In this document: one piece after another, positions 54,645 through 63,880 of the stretch
Layout: every line of letters starts with the position of its first letter
Position numbering within the stretch: the stretch's first letter is position 1
DNA from: Anaerosporobacter faecicola
GTDB lineage: Bacteria > Bacillota > Clostridia > Lachnospirales > Lachnospiraceae
Assembly (NCBI RefSeq): GCF_012070565.1
Contig: NZ_JAAQRO010000010.1
Span: 100,915-164,914, forward strand
Direction of reading: 5' to 3'
Length of the DNA: 64,000 nucleotides
Translations under genes and position numbers: made by a program
Notes under the pieces: generated by a model
Told to the model about the DNA's origin: nothing
The model's input: the letters and a program-made list of their open reading frames with translations, nothing else
Database searches by the model: none

Positions 54645-54868
54645 TACTCCTCCATAGTTATAATTGATAATCTCTCCTTTTTAAAGGGATTGATGTCATT
54701 CATAGATATCAATTACTCATACTTCGTATGATTCTTATATTGTCTAATCAAATAACATCAGAAACGCCACATTTGTAGCATAACACAAATATCTCCATAA
54801 TTGTTGTATTCCTGATAGACAACATCAAATCCTGATAGATGACATTACAAATTAATAAAATAGTATTC
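54635..54868 (-). repeat. 234-bp direct repeat, copy B, upstream of the collapsed cassette
   Basis: This is the second copy of the toxin promoter region (see 53634-53867). Both CTGTCAGGA motifs are changed in the same way to CTATCAGGA (54838-54830 and 54818-54810). Confidence 0.9.
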
Positions 54869-55029
54869 CTTGCATCTATAAATATATATAATAATGCAAG
54901 GATCAACACGTCATATACATTTTCTCGCGAGCTAGGAGTGAAATGAATTTCCTTTTGACCCTTGCAATATATTATCAATTTAGATTAACGAATTAATTTT
55001 TACCTATTATCAGAGATTAGGAACTGCCT
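54869..55029. other. Intergenic region with nested inverted repeats before the toxin locus
   Basis: TGCAAGGATCAA (54895-54906) pairs with TTGACCCTTGCA (54955-54966), and TCCTTGCAT (54867-54875) pairs with ATGCAAGGA (54894-54902). The two stems share an arm and are mutually exclusive. They may end the GH3 transcript or switch read-through. With copy B of the repeat this gap is 385 bp. No real gene is seen. Confidence 0.4.
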
Positions 55030-57456
55030 CTACATCTTCTTAACATTCCAAACTTCTCGAAGGAACTCTTGTAGATCGTCCGCATTCTTTTCTGGAAGAA
55101 TCTCTTCTATCGTTCTATTGGACGTATATTCATAATTGCTGGCAACAATCTGCCAATCCCAATTGTTTTTGGTCCACAGTTTTTTAAGTAGTTCCTTCAA
55201 CTTACGATTCTCATACATTGTCTTTACCGTAGATTTAAGTCCATAAGAATAAGGTGATTTCACATCAAGATAGATTCGTTCCGTTGCAACCCGATCCTCC
55301 TCTGCGGAAGATGTCGCTACCTGAATGTCATAGTATCCCTCCTCCACAGTAAATTGATGTAGATCCTGATCATAGGAAGCAAAATCCTGCAATTGTAATG
55401 TAAATGGAACCGTCCTACTTTCTCCTTGTTTGACAAAGACTTTTTGAAATGCTTTTAGTTCCTTCACTGGTTTTCCTAAGGTCGAATATGGATCGGATAC
55501 GTATATCTGAATAACCTGAGCGCCGTCGACTTTTCCTGTATTCGTAATCTCTACTTCAAAGGATACACCCTTTTCCAGATCAACACACATATGTTTGATC
55601 GGACTGATTTCAAATTGGGTATAGGACAACCCAAATCCAAATGGATAAAGCGGTCTGATTTTCTTCTTTTCATAGTAACGATATCCCACATAGATGCCTT
55701 CTCCATAACAAACTTCATAACCATCTCCAGGGAAATTAAGATATGCTGGTGAATCTTCATAACGCATTGGAAATGTCAACGGAAGTTTTCCAGACGGATT
55801 GATCTTACCTGCGAGAATGTCGGTAATTGCCTGTGCACCTCCCATTCCAGGTAGGAATACACACAAGATAGCCTTGACAACGTCACGATTAATGAAGGAA
55901 AGGTCAACGGGACCACATACATTCAAGAGTAAAACAACTGGTTTAATCTGTTCCGTTGCTAATTGCGTGTTATTCTCTATTACCTGTTGTCTTATGGTAG
56001 ATGGAATCTGCTCTTCTCTAAGTGCACCAAGGGAATAGAGCCCACGCAAGTCTTCAAGATTCATCTGCATGTCATGCCTATCATTTCCCTCCATGCCATT
56101 ACACACTGCAACATGTAGGATTATCGAAGCGTCCTGCATCGTTCCTACTTTTCTCGTTTTCTGTAAGCTTTCCATTAGATTCCCCACACGGTTTGTGGTT
56201 ATCCCTGCACTTCCCGTTCCACATGCAGCAATATTCTTTTCTCCGCTACCCGTTATTGCAACTGCTTCCTCTCCTAGTGGAAGAATCCCTGCATTTTCAA
56301 GAAGAACAATTCCTTCACAAGCAGCCTCGTATGCAATCTGATTGCTTTCCTGTTCCAATGCTTCGGTATCAATTTCATATTCCTTCGAAGCACCCTGTAT
56401 ATCACCATGAACATCACTGGTTGTTGCTATATGATGCGTAAAATCAAGCATCTTCAAAATTCTGATTACTGCCTGATCAAGAATGTCCTCGGATAAGATA
56501 TGTTCCTTAACTGCCAGAACAAGCGGTTCCCCTGAGATTGGTCCTGGCATCGCAAGATCATTCCCCGCCTGCAGAGCTTCCACAGGATGATACACCGCTC
56601 CCCAATCAGAAAGTACGACGCCATCAAATCCCCATTCTTTCCGTAACTTTTCCGTCAATAGATGATGGTTTTCCGTACACGGTATCCCATTGATGCGATT
56701 ATACGCACTCATAACCGTCCTTACATGGCCTACTGTTACACATGCCTTAAAACCAGGATAATAGATTTCTTCTAACGCTCTTTCTGATATGATCTCGTTA
56801 ATTCCAACACGGTTGGTCTCCTGATTATTCGCCGCAAAATGTTTTACATTCGCAGCAATTCCTTGCCTCTGTACCCCTTTAACTAAGGATGGTGCCAAAT
56901 CTTTCACCAAACAAGGGTCTTCTGAATATCCTTCGAATAAACGTCCATTCAGTACCCCTCTATGTATATTCACATTGGGTGTTCCAAGAAGCACATCAAT
57001 TTTATATAATCTAGCTTCCTTCCCCAGTGCCTCTCCTACCTTCTCAAGGACATTCGGATTCCACGTTGCACCAAGAAGCATACCTGGCGGATAACAACCT
57101 GGTGCGTAGTCTTTCCCATTCCGTCTTGTCGTAATTTGTTCCTTCAGCCAACTGTAGAGTTCCTGCTCTTTCTTAGATGTAAGTTGCTCCGGTTCATAAA
57201 AACATTCGATCACATGACGAAGTTCACTCTGACCAGCCATTCCATTGGTACTATTCGCAAGGTTTCCTACCCGCTCCACAAGATCACCAAATAACTGTTC
57301 AAAATTAATGCCCGTTCCTCCATCAAGGAATTGGAGTCTAGAGATTCCTAACCGATCAATACTTACCATACCGAAAAAGGAAGCTCCATTTACCAACTGC
57401 GCTTTTTCCTCTAAAGTCATATGGTTACATAGCTGTTCATATCGTTTCTCTTCCAT
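55030..57456 (-). CDS. Glycoside hydrolase family 3, beta-glucosidase-type
   Basis: The 808-residue enzyme has the GH3 N-terminal TIM barrel with the nucleophile Asp in GFDGVVLSDWGAVYHP near residue 275, KHFAANNQETNR near residue 200, the C-terminal flavodoxin-like domain and a fibronectin III-like domain near residues 640-710. It lacks a signal peptide, so it cleaves imported beta-glycosides in the cytoplasm. GAGGAG before ATG 57456 sets the start. It lies 13 bp after the AEC transporter gene, with which it is co-transcribed. Confidence 0.92.
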   Translation of the reverse strand: MEEKRYEQLCNHMTLEEKAQLVNGASFFGMVSIDRLGISRLQFLDGGTGINFEQLFGDLVERVGNLANSTNGMAGQSELRHVIECFYEPEQLTSKKEQELYSWLKEQITTRRNGKDYAPGCYPPGMLLGATWNPNVLEKVGEALGKEARLYKIDVLLGTPNVNIHRGVLNGRLFEGYSEDPCLVKDLAPSLVKGVQRQGIAANVKHFAANNQETNRVGINEIISERALEEIYYPGFKACVTVGHVRTVMSAYNRINGIPCTENHHLLTEKLRKEWGFDGVVLSDWGAVYHPVEALQAGNDLAMPGPISGEPLVLAVKEHILSEDILDQAVIRILKMLDFTHHIATTSDVHGDIQGASKEYEIDTEALEQESNQIAYEAACEGIVLLENAGILPLGEEAVAITGSGEKNIAACGTGSAGITTNRVGNLMESLQKTRKVGTMQDASIILHVAVCNGMEGNDRHDMQMNLEDLRGLYSLGALREEQIPSTIRQQVIENNTQLATEQIKPVVLLLNVCGPVDLSFINRDVVKAILCVFLPGMGGAQAITDILAGKINPSGKLPLTFPMRYEDSPAYLNFPGDGYEVCYGEGIYVGYRYYEKKKIRPLYPFGFGLSYTQFEISPIKHMCVDLEKGVSFEVEITNTGKVDGAQVIQIYVSDPYSTLGKPVKELKAFQKVFVKQGESRTVPFTLQLQDFASYDQDLHQFTVEEGYYDIQVATSSAEEDRVATERIYLDVKSPYSYGLKSTVKTMYENRKLKELLKKLWTKNNWDWQIVASNYEYTSNRTIEEILPEKNADDLQEFLREVWNVKKM

Positions 57457-57469
57457 CACGCACTCTCCT

Positions 57470-58402
57470 CTATCGATAAATCGCCGCCAGCACAACATAC
57501 ACCCCTATAGAGATAAAACAATATAAGGAATTCGTTGTTGAAACATATCTGCCAGCCTTCTCCTCCTTAAGAAAAGACTGCATACTAAATGTAGCTGGTG
57601 CTGACATATACGTGATTACAGCAGCGTCCAATCGCATATTCTGATCAATCACTTGATGAATCGCACCAAGAACCAATACAATCATCGCTGCTTGAACGAT
57701 CACCCGTAGGAATATGGTTTTCAGACAAGGTTTGAGTAATGTCATGTCTGGCTGCATCTCATACCCAACGATCAGAAGGATTAATGGTGATAATGCTCTT
57801 GTAAGCATATCTTCAACATTTCCATACACGCCACCTGCTGCGCTTTCTACCAGACTTGGTAGAAGTCCTGTTGTTCCTACGATAATTCCTAATACGGTAG
57901 CTAGAAATGCTGGACTTTTCACTGCTTCTTTTATTAAGGCAACGGCATGAATTCCAACCTGATTCTCCACCTGTCCTAGTAGTCCCATATATACACTAAA
58001 GCCAAATAGTAACCCTGCGATATCTAGCATCGCAATCTGTGACAGATTTTCATTGCCACACAGGCCGCAGTAAAGTGGGTATGCAATCATTCCGCCTTCA
58101 TATACGCTTACCATGAACGGTAAATATTTCTGGTAACTTCCTTTCAGCCATGGTTTTAATAAAAAACCAATTCCAAACGACAGCAGTAACATCGTAAACA
58201 TGATTATGACAATACTTATTGTTTTCTTACTATACACCGTTGTTCCTAACGCATGAAAGATTGCAACAGGAAGAATAATCTTTGTTACAAGGAACTTCAT
58301 ATTATCAATACTCTTCTTTTCTAGAAATCCACCTATTCTACAGAACATACCCAACAGGAGCATGACTAGAACCGGAAGTACAGTCTCTAATACCTTTATC
58401 AT
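57470..58402 (-). CDS. AEC-family permease
   Basis: The 310-residue protein has about ten membrane helices in two repeats typical of the auxin efflux carrier/malate permease family: MLLLGMFCRIGGFLEKKSIDN near residue 15, LLDIAGLLFGFS-type helix four and SAPATFSMQSFLKEE near residue 268. Such permeases move organic acids or similar small molecules. Linkage to GH3 is unusual for a sugar importer, so the substrate is open. Confidence 0.86.
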   Translation of the reverse strand: MIKVLETVLPVLVMLLLGMFCRIGGFLEKKSIDNMKFLVTKIILPVAIFHALGTTVYSKKTISIVIIMFTMLLLSFGIGFLLKPWLKGSYQKYLPFMVSVYEGGMIAYPLYCGLCGNENLSQIAMLDIAGLLFGFSVYMGLLGQVENQVGIHAVALIKEAVKSPAFLATVLGIIVGTTGLLPSLVESAAGGVYGNVEDMLTRALSPLILLIVGYEMQPDMTLLKPCLKTIFLRVIVQAAMIVLVLGAIHQVIDQNMRLDAAVITYMSAPATFSMQSFLKEEKAGRYVSTTNSLYCFISIGVYVVLAAIYR

Positions 58403-58463
58403 TGATTTGCCCTCACTTTTATCATTCGCATTTTTTAGATTAGGAAGTCAAAAACCTATTACC

Positions 58464-58706
58464 CTAATTCTTTTTTGTCTTACTTTTTCGAATTAATAAG
58501 ATTGCAATACACAATAGGAATATACCGCCAGCAATCATTTCGAACCAATGCGATTTTCCAACCTTACCAGCCACAAAAACGGATGTAGGCCCGTCTGCCC
58601 CTCCTATTACGGAAACCGCCATATTATACTTTTCTTTGCTTACTAAAGCAACGATTATTAGAACCAGTCCAATAATACCACTAACTATTGATGCGAATCT
58701 TTTCAT
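58464..58706 (-). CDS. Small membrane protein with a GGADGPT motif
   Basis: The 80-residue protein has two membrane helices (residues 5-23 and 56-73) with the motif VIGGADGPTSVFVAGKVG between them. GGADGPT is the signature of the Na+-translocating decarboxylase beta subunit (OadB/GcdB), where it lines the ion site. Here it stands in a protein one-fifth that size. Such proteins are often annotated as decarboxylase beta subunit but cannot be complete enzymes. The function is unknown. Confidence 0.75.
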   Translation of the reverse strand: MKRFASIVSGIIGLVLIIVALVSKEKYNMAVSVIGGADGPTSVFVAGKVGKSHWFEMIAGGIFLLCIAILLIRKSKTKKN

Positions 58707-58907
58707 CTTTCCTCCTAAATTTGCATTCGTAATGCTTTTTATGTACCTTTATGTATTCATTGTTTTACGTTCCTAAACTTCCTACGTGAATATAGCAGAC
58801 ATCTACGCCAACGAAATTTAAGTTATGGTTAAGGTGTCAAAAACCATTCGTAATTCGTAAAACTATCTTTATTTTAGCTGTCCGTGAGGGAAACGTCAAT
58901 TCGTAAC

Positions 58908-60011
58908 TTATTCTCTTATCTCATGTGCCATGATATCTACTACTTTCTCGGATTGTTCCCATAATGGACTATGTGCAGCATCTTCGATCAGATAAAATCT
59001 TTTCTTAGGCGCATCTAAGATGGAATAATACTCCTCAACCAAAGGCCAAGGGCAATTGTAATCATAATTACCACTAATAAAATACACTGGTATATCCACT
59101 TTTGTGATCATCTTTCGATAATCATGTTGCTGACAATCTTCGTAAAATGGCGTCTTACGATACATCTTCATTCCTTTTATGTAATCAAACTTTTCTTTCA
59201 CCGTATAACAATGACTCTTCAGAATTGGAAGTACGATTCCCTCAAATTCTGTTTTATCTTTTATTGTACCACCACCCGCCTGATGCAATAGATCCACGTA
59301 GGTATACCAATTCTTACAAGTGACAATACCCTCTTCGTCTTTCGTAACACACGCTTCCAATTTTTTAAGACGTTTCTTATCTTTACGCTTGGTAAATACC
59401 TCTTTCATAAAGTTATACATCAACGTATCATTGTCAGGTCCTTTCGTCACAACTTGCGACATCGCAATATAGGCATAATACTCATCCGGATATTGTGCTA
59501 CCGTTTGGAGTCCAATATGGGTTCCTCCCGAAAATCCCATGATATAGATTTTCTCTTTATGAAACCGTTCCTTTAGATAAGCAGTTACTGCTAACGTATC
59601 CTTTATCATCTGTTCTGTTGTTATCGTATCTGGATCAAGATCTGGATCATAAACCATTCCTGTTCCACGGTACTCCCAATGGCATACGATAAAATAATCC
59701 TCCAGATTCATCTTCGGATACGCTTCATTCAGAAAATAATCTGGTGTTCCAGGTCCACTAGAGATAAACAAAAGAACCGGATTATCCAAACTTTTTCCCC
59801 GAATAAACATACCATTTGGTACATCATTGATTGTAACCTTTCTCTTTTCCGCTATACTGTTTTCTAGTATTTTTCCGTTTGCATCTCGATATGGTTTAAT
59901 CGTCCCTCTACTTATAATTAGAAAATACACAACTAATACTATAATACCTATTACAACTGCAATCCCCAAACCGATCATGCCCTTACAAATCATCTTTTTC
60001 ATCTTCCTCAT
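58908..60011 (-). CDS. Membrane-anchored alpha/beta hydrolase
   Basis: The 367-residue protein has one N-terminal membrane helix (about 10-33) and an extracytoplasmic or membrane-tethered S33-like hydrolase. It shows LLFISSGPGTPDYF near residue 80, CHWEYRGTG near residue 110, nucleophile elbow GFSGGT near residue 160, and DAAHSPLWEQ for the His. The substrate is unknown. It follows a TetR gene by 15 bp and is probably under its control. Starts at 60011 or 60002 are equally possible. Confidence 0.82.
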   Translation of the reverse strand: MRKMKKMICKGMIGLGIAVVIGIIVLVVYFLIISRGTIKPYRDANGKILENSIAEKRKVTINDVPNGMFIRGKSLDNPVLLFISSGPGTPDYFLNEAYPKMNLEDYFIVCHWEYRGTGMVYDPDLDPDTITTEQMIKDTLAVTAYLKERFHKEKIYIMGFSGGTHIGLQTVAQYPDEYYAYIAMSQVVTKGPDNDTLMYNFMKEVFTKRKDKKRLKKLEACVTKDEEGIVTCKNWYTYVDLLHQAGGGTIKDKTEFEGIVLPILKSHCYTVKEKFDYIKGMKMYRKTPFYEDCQQHDYRKMITKVDIPVYFISGNYDYNCPWPLVEEYYSILDAPKKRFYLIEDAAHSPLWEQSEKVVDIMAHEIRE

Positions 60012-60026
60012 CTTCCCTTCTTCTTA

Positions 60027-60608
60027 TTACTGGTTTCTCAGTATATTTCCTACTTCTTCTTTCCAGTTTCCTTCATATAAAACGTTTTCTTGCGTTGCAA
60101 GCATTGTGATTCCTTGTACAGTTGCCCATATATTGATCAACATGTGCAATATACTTTCTTTTGGAACCTTTCGCCTTTCTAGATTTCCTAGTACAAGCTT
60201 TCTAAGAATCTCATAAGGCGGAAAATTATCATCCGACTGTTCTAGCGATATATGAATCTTCATATATGGCGTTTGAAACATAAATCGAAAGTAATAGGGA
60301 TGTTCAATAAAGAACTGCATGTACGCTTCTCCAAGACGAAAGATTGCTTCATCACTATATGGTTCGACTCCTTCTTGGGATGCATGTAAGATCGTCAAGA
60401 ATTGGTCTGTGATATAATTCTGTATTCCCCCAATTAAATCCTCTTTACTTTGAAAATGCGTATACGGTGCGGCCTGACTTACATTACACCTGGCAGCAAC
60501 CTTTCGAAGAGATAACTGTCTTTCCCCTTCTTCACCAATAATCGCAATACCTGCTTCAATTAATTCTTGTTTTAAATTCTCATGATGATACTTCTTTTCT
60601 ACTCCCAT
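60027..60608 (-). CDS. TetR/AcrR-family regulator with WHG-type C-terminus
   Basis: The 193-residue protein has the TetR DNA-binding domain with YHHENLKQELIEAGIAIIGEEG and LSLRKVAARCNVSQAAPYTHFQSKEDL (residues 7-60). The ligand domain has YMQFFIEHPYYFRFMF, typical of the WHG group. It heads a two-gene operon with the membrane hydrolase. A triplicated promoter-operator region lies directly upstream, pointing to autoregulation. Confidence 0.88.
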   Translation of the reverse strand: MGVEKKYHHENLKQELIEAGIAIIGEEGERQLSLRKVAARCNVSQAAPYTHFQSKEDLIGGIQNYITDQFLTILHASQEGVEPYSDEAIFRLGEAYMQFFIEHPYYFRFMFQTPYMKIHISLEQSDDNFPPYEILRKLVLGNLERRKVPKESILHMLINIWATVQGITMLATQENVLYEGNWKEEVGNILRNQ

Positions 60609-60636
60609 CGATCTACCTCCAATTGATCAAGTGCAC

Positions 60637-60750
60637 AATCTTAACACTGTTAACTTGTTGTTATTATGCATCTTAATCTTAACGCTGTTAACTTGTTGTT
60701 ATTATACATCTCAATCTTAACACTGTCAAGATTGAGATGTTATTGTTCTA
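60637..60750 (-). promoter_or_regulatory. Three tandem 38-bp promoter-operator units before the TetR gene
   Basis: Units start at 60637, 60675 and 60713 (plus strand AATCTTAAC-R-CTG). Each holds the dyad TTAAC-N3-GTTAA or a variant. On the minus strand the outermost unit is a consensus promoter, TTGACA (60729-60724), 17 bp, TATAAT (60706-60701). The second has TTAACA and CATAAT at the same places; the third has TTAACA only. The TetR protein is the likely binder. Confidence 0.75.
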
Positions 60751-60778
60751 CACGAACTGTTAACTATACATAAAAAGA

Positions 60779-60797
60779 CAGATCAAATGATGATCTG
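60779..60797 (-). terminator. Terminator of the Cys-rich hypothetical gene
   Basis: CAGATCA (60779-60785) pairs with TGATCTG (60791-60797); on the minus strand TCTTTTTA follows. It isolates the TetR promoter region from upstream transcription. Confidence 0.75.
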
Positions 60798-60800
60798 CCC

Positions 60801-60857
60801 TATTTTTCTATTGATCTATTTTTCTATTGATCTGCTTTTTCTATTGATCTGCTTTTT
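60801..60857. repeat. Tandem 17-bp repeat
   Basis: The unit TTTTTCTATTGATCTGC, with small changes, is repeated about three and a half times just beside the terminator. It lies in the 402-bp gap between the TetR gene and the Cys-rich gene, which otherwise shows no gene. Confidence 0.8.
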
Positions 60858-61010
60858 CTTGCTTTAAAAATAATACAAAATAGCCAATCCTTCCTCCCCC
60901 TAATGCACATAACAAGAAACGATTGAATTGACACCATTCCTATTAATATTATATTCATTTGGACTAAAACCACCTGAACTGAACATAAAACACGTCCGTG
61001 CGAAATTTGG

Positions 61011-61535
61011 TTACTTTCTTTTATTCATGGCAATATACGTTATTTTGGGCGCATTTCCTTCTGCAATTGCTTGTCTACGTAACATCACTAACTTTCTTGC
61101 CAGTTCTAACCTCTCTTCATCTGGATTTTCCATACGAATAACGGGATTAAAGCAAGCTCCTTTGCATGCAACGCCCAATATCTCCATATCAAGTCCTGGC
61201 TTACAACTTCCACAGCCATAACAATATGTAATCCGATCACGTAAAAAAGTTTTAATCTCCAAGCTTTCATTTGCAAAACAAGAATTAAATGCCTCATTAT
61301 ATTGGGTATTCACCCAAACCTGGTAACTCCTCTCCTCTATCTTAATGATACATACCCGTCTTCCCTTATAACTAAGATTATAAGAATTTGTCGAGCCCCA
61401 TTGTGGAGACATTTTATTCTGTCGTAAAAAAGAAACAAACGAAATGAGATTCTCTTTATCTTTTCCAACTAAGTATAGCTCAATCTGATTGTCAATGGAT
61501 GGTTTTATTTTTTTCTGTATCTGGTAGTCTGACAT
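61011..61535 (-). CDS. Hypothetical protein with a cysteine-rich segment
   Basis: I do not recognise this 174-residue soluble protein. The N-terminal 105 residues are alpha/beta (IELYLVGKDKENLISFVSFL, GRRVCIIKIEERSYQVWV). A segment near residues 115-145 has CYGCGSCKPG and CKGACFNPVIR, probably binding zinc or an Fe-S cluster. The end is helical with VMLRRQAIAEG. GGAGG sets ATG 61535. It is monocistronic with its own terminator. Confidence 0.72.
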   Translation of the reverse strand: MSDYQIQKKIKPSIDNQIELYLVGKDKENLISFVSFLRQNKMSPQWGSTNSYNLSYKGRRVCIIKIEERSYQVWVNTQYNEAFNSCFANESLEIKTFLRDRITYCYGCGSCKPGLDMEILGVACKGACFNPVIRMENPDEERLELARKLVMLRRQAIAEGNAPKITYIAMNKRK

Positions 61536-61663
61536 TCGATTTTCCTCCTTGATCTTGGTCTTAACTTTTTTCACGGACACATGGTTCTGTACCAAAGGGA
61601 ATCCAATAATTTTTCTACTTAATCTATGAAAAAATAAAATGTATTAATTTTCCCCATGCATCT

Positions 61664-61924
61664 TCATTTGCATGATAGATGTCCATCGTATTCCTGCCTA
61701 AATGCATGAACACTGTTCCATATGCGATCTTTTTTCCCAGCAAACAAACAAATATCCCCTTTTATGTTTTCAACCTGTATCCTTTTATGTTCTTTATTTA
61801 GATCCAATATGCTACTCGACTCATATGTAAAATAATATTGTGGTGAGATATTAAGCATACCTAAGATACAATTAATGGAATGTTCTATCATATTTACCAA
61901 TATATTTAGTCGAACAAAAGGCAC
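61664..61924 (-). pseudogene. Fragment of a BAAT-type acyl-CoA thioesterase/dienelactone hydrolase
   Basis: The frame holds RKPVPFVRLN (like kGKPLPyv of the family) and IQVENIKGDICLFAGKKDRIWNS, matching the segment around the catalytic Asp of bile-acid-CoA thioesterase domains. It then ends after about 14 more residues. The nucleophile and oxyanion regions are missing and there is no convincing start. It is a remnant after deletion. Confidence 0.6.
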
Positions 61925-61934
61925 CGGCTTTCTC

Positions 61935-62486
61935 TTAGATATATGTGTCCTTATATTTAATTGTTATCCAAAATCTCTTAATAATCTCTCCATCTACCTC
62001 AATTTGTTTTTCAAATACTCCACCATTAGCAACAATTGCTTTTTCACTTGCATAATTACTAGCACCACAAGTAATTAGAACTTTTTCAATTCCTAATCTA
62101 TTGCAATTCAACAGATTCTTTCTCAACATCTCTGTTGCATATCCATTTCTTCTTTCACACGAACGAACATAATACCCCATATGACCACCCCAAGTTGATA
62201 ATATTGGATGATTGATATGGTATCTCAAATCAATAATTCCGACAATTTTATTATCATGTAATCGAACAGCAATATATATAGTAGAGGGAACCTTATCTTT
62301 TGGACATAGCTCAATATTACTCTCAACCCTAATAGTGTCAATCCACTCTTTTACAGAGCTGCATTCTTCAAGGTTTCCACATCCTGCAAATTTATCAGTA
62401 TCATCTGAATCGATTATCTCCTGACGAAATCTCCAAATATCATCTTCGTAATCTAACGTTGGCTCTATTAATTTTATATCAGGCAT
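61935..62486 (-). CDS. GNAT-family N-acetyltransferase
   Basis: The 183-residue protein shows KIVGIIDLRYHINHPILSTWGGHMGYYVRSCERRNGYATEMLR near residues 80-122, with ERRNGYA as the acetyl-CoA loop, and a C-terminal INEAS-like NYASEKAIVANGGVFEKQ. This resembles YedL/YkwB-type GNATs. GGAGG sets ATG 62486. The substrate is unknown. It converges with nothing and is followed by a gene remnant. Confidence 0.84.
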   Translation of the reverse strand: MPDIKLIEPTLDYEDDIWRFRQEIIDSDDTDKFAGCGNLEECSSVKEWIDTIRVESNIELCPKDKVPSTIYIAVRLHDNKIVGIIDLRYHINHPILSTWGGHMGYYVRSCERRNGYATEMLRKNLLNCNRLGIEKVLITCGASNYASEKAIVANGGVFEKQIEVDGEIIKRFWITIKYKDTYI

Positions 62487-62576
62487 GTTTTTATTCCTCC
62501 AAGAAATTTCTAGAATTCCCATAAAATCAATCCAAAACTTTATCGCTCTTGTCTTAATGGTCAAACTACTTTTATT

Positions 62577-63323
62577 TCATCTTCTCATACGATGCATAAA
62601 TACACTTTTTATTATATTCTTATACTCATTTTCTTCAAAACTTTTTATTCCAGCTTCCGTTGCACCTCCTTTTGTTGCAACTTCCGTAATCAGTTGTTGA
62701 TATCGATTCGATTGTAGTGATGTACTAAAAATGTTAGAAATAATCATTAATGAATCTTCTTCACAAAAACCTAGCTGTTTTCCAACTTCATAGAAACAAT
62801 TTAATGTATACGAAGCGAACCCTATTCCACAAGATGCAAAAGCAGTTACTTTTTCAATGTCCTCTTCTTTTACTAAGAAAGCATCACCCAAATGATGAAA
62901 AATATAAAGTACCGTACTATTTTCTGTAGGTGTATATCCAATGATTCCTTTACATTTTTCTATTCCTACATTAGGCATAGCTCTAGATATTTTCGCATTG
63001 ATAAACGCAGATGCTAATTCAATAACTTTAACACCCGCCATAAAACTAATAATATTCTTATTCATACAATCTATTGGTTGAATATCAATGAATTCGGATC
63101 GGAAGACTTTGGGAGGTATTGTAATAAATATAATGTCTGTGTTATGAATTAATTCTTTATTCGTAGCAAAGTAATTAATACCGTATTCATCAGCTGCAAT
63201 CTTACGTGATTCCCGTGACTTAGCCGTTATAAATATACTGTTTTTATCAATCAATTGTCCTGCTAATAATCCTTTTACAAAGGATTTCGCTAAATGACCA
63301 AAACCTATAATTCCAATTTTCAA
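62577..63323 (-). CDS. Pyrroline-5-carboxylate reductase-like protein
   Basis: The 248-residue protein has a Rossmann start MKIGIIGFGHLAKSF, IFITIPPKVF near residue 70, ISRAMPNVG near residue 112 and the C-terminal P5CR signature VATKGGATEAGI near residue 225. P5CR makes proline from pyrroline-5-carboxylate. This one is a little short (usual 260-280) and several conserved positions differ, so it may be a paralogue with another substrate. Confidence 0.8.
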   Translation of the reverse strand: MKIGIIGFGHLAKSFVKGLLAGQLIDKNSIFITAKSRESRKIAADEYGINYFATNKELIHNTDIIFITIPPKVFRSEFIDIQPIDCMNKNIISFMAGVKVIELASAFINAKISRAMPNVGIEKCKGIIGYTPTENSTVLYIFHHLGDAFLVKEEDIEKVTAFASCGIGFASYTLNCFYEVGKQLGFCEEDSLMIISNIFSTSLQSNRYQQLITEVATKGGATEAGIKSFEENEYKNIIKSVFMHRMRR

Positions 63324-63444
63324 GTTCAGACCCCCTCTTTGCTATTCAGAACTGCATTTTCATTGGTGCTTCATATATAACATGTAAAACTTTTACTTTA
63401 TACATCATCCGATTATTAACTACAAATTATTCTAATCAACATTC

Positions 63445-63735
63445 CTAGTTTCCAATATCATTTTTTAAGATAAATAAAACAATACAACCTACCAGTATAA
63501 ATAAAGTTACTCCCCAAAAAAGAAGTGAAGCTTTCCTATCATCTTTCCAACATTTTATACCAAGTACTACAAATAATACGCACAAACCTAGTTTATATAA
63601 GTACCAGGCAGGTTCCCACAAATCAAAAAAATCTAGAAACATCATTAGGACTAAATATATGCAATACACTATGTCTATAATACAAAAGGCTTTTTTACGA
63701 ACAGATTGTTTACGCCATTCTTGATCGAATATCAT
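63445..63735 (-). CDS. Small membrane protein, unknown
   Basis: The 96-residue protein has three predicted membrane helices (about residues 16-37, 45-61 and 70-90) and a basic N-terminus (WRKQSVRKK). I recognise no family. Start ATG 63735 follows AGAGGGG. It stands alone 120 bp before the ProC-like gene. Confidence 0.6.
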   Translation of the reverse strand: MIFDQEWRKQSVRKKAFCIIDIVYCIYLVLMMFLDFFDLWEPAWYLYKLGLCVLFVVLGIKCWKDDRKASLLFWGVTLFILVGCIVLFILKNDIGN

Positions 63736-63880
63736 GTTCTATTCCCCTCTTTCAAACAAATTCCTATTATTATTTTACATAAGTTTTTAAATTGTTATTT
63801 TCTTCCATCTTATTACATTATATACGAGAAATCTCAATATTACAACTAAAAAAGATTGATTAATCCTTAAGCCGGTGACT

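Noticed and set aside
54748..54978. Minus-strand 76-codon frame upstream of the collapsed toxin
   Set aside because: It lies inside repeat copy B and the nested inverted repeats, has no ribosome binding site and is not kept in copy A.
60637..60750. CRISPR array
   Set aside because: The 38-bp units are adjacent, carry promoter boxes and differ by point changes, so they are tandem promoter copies.
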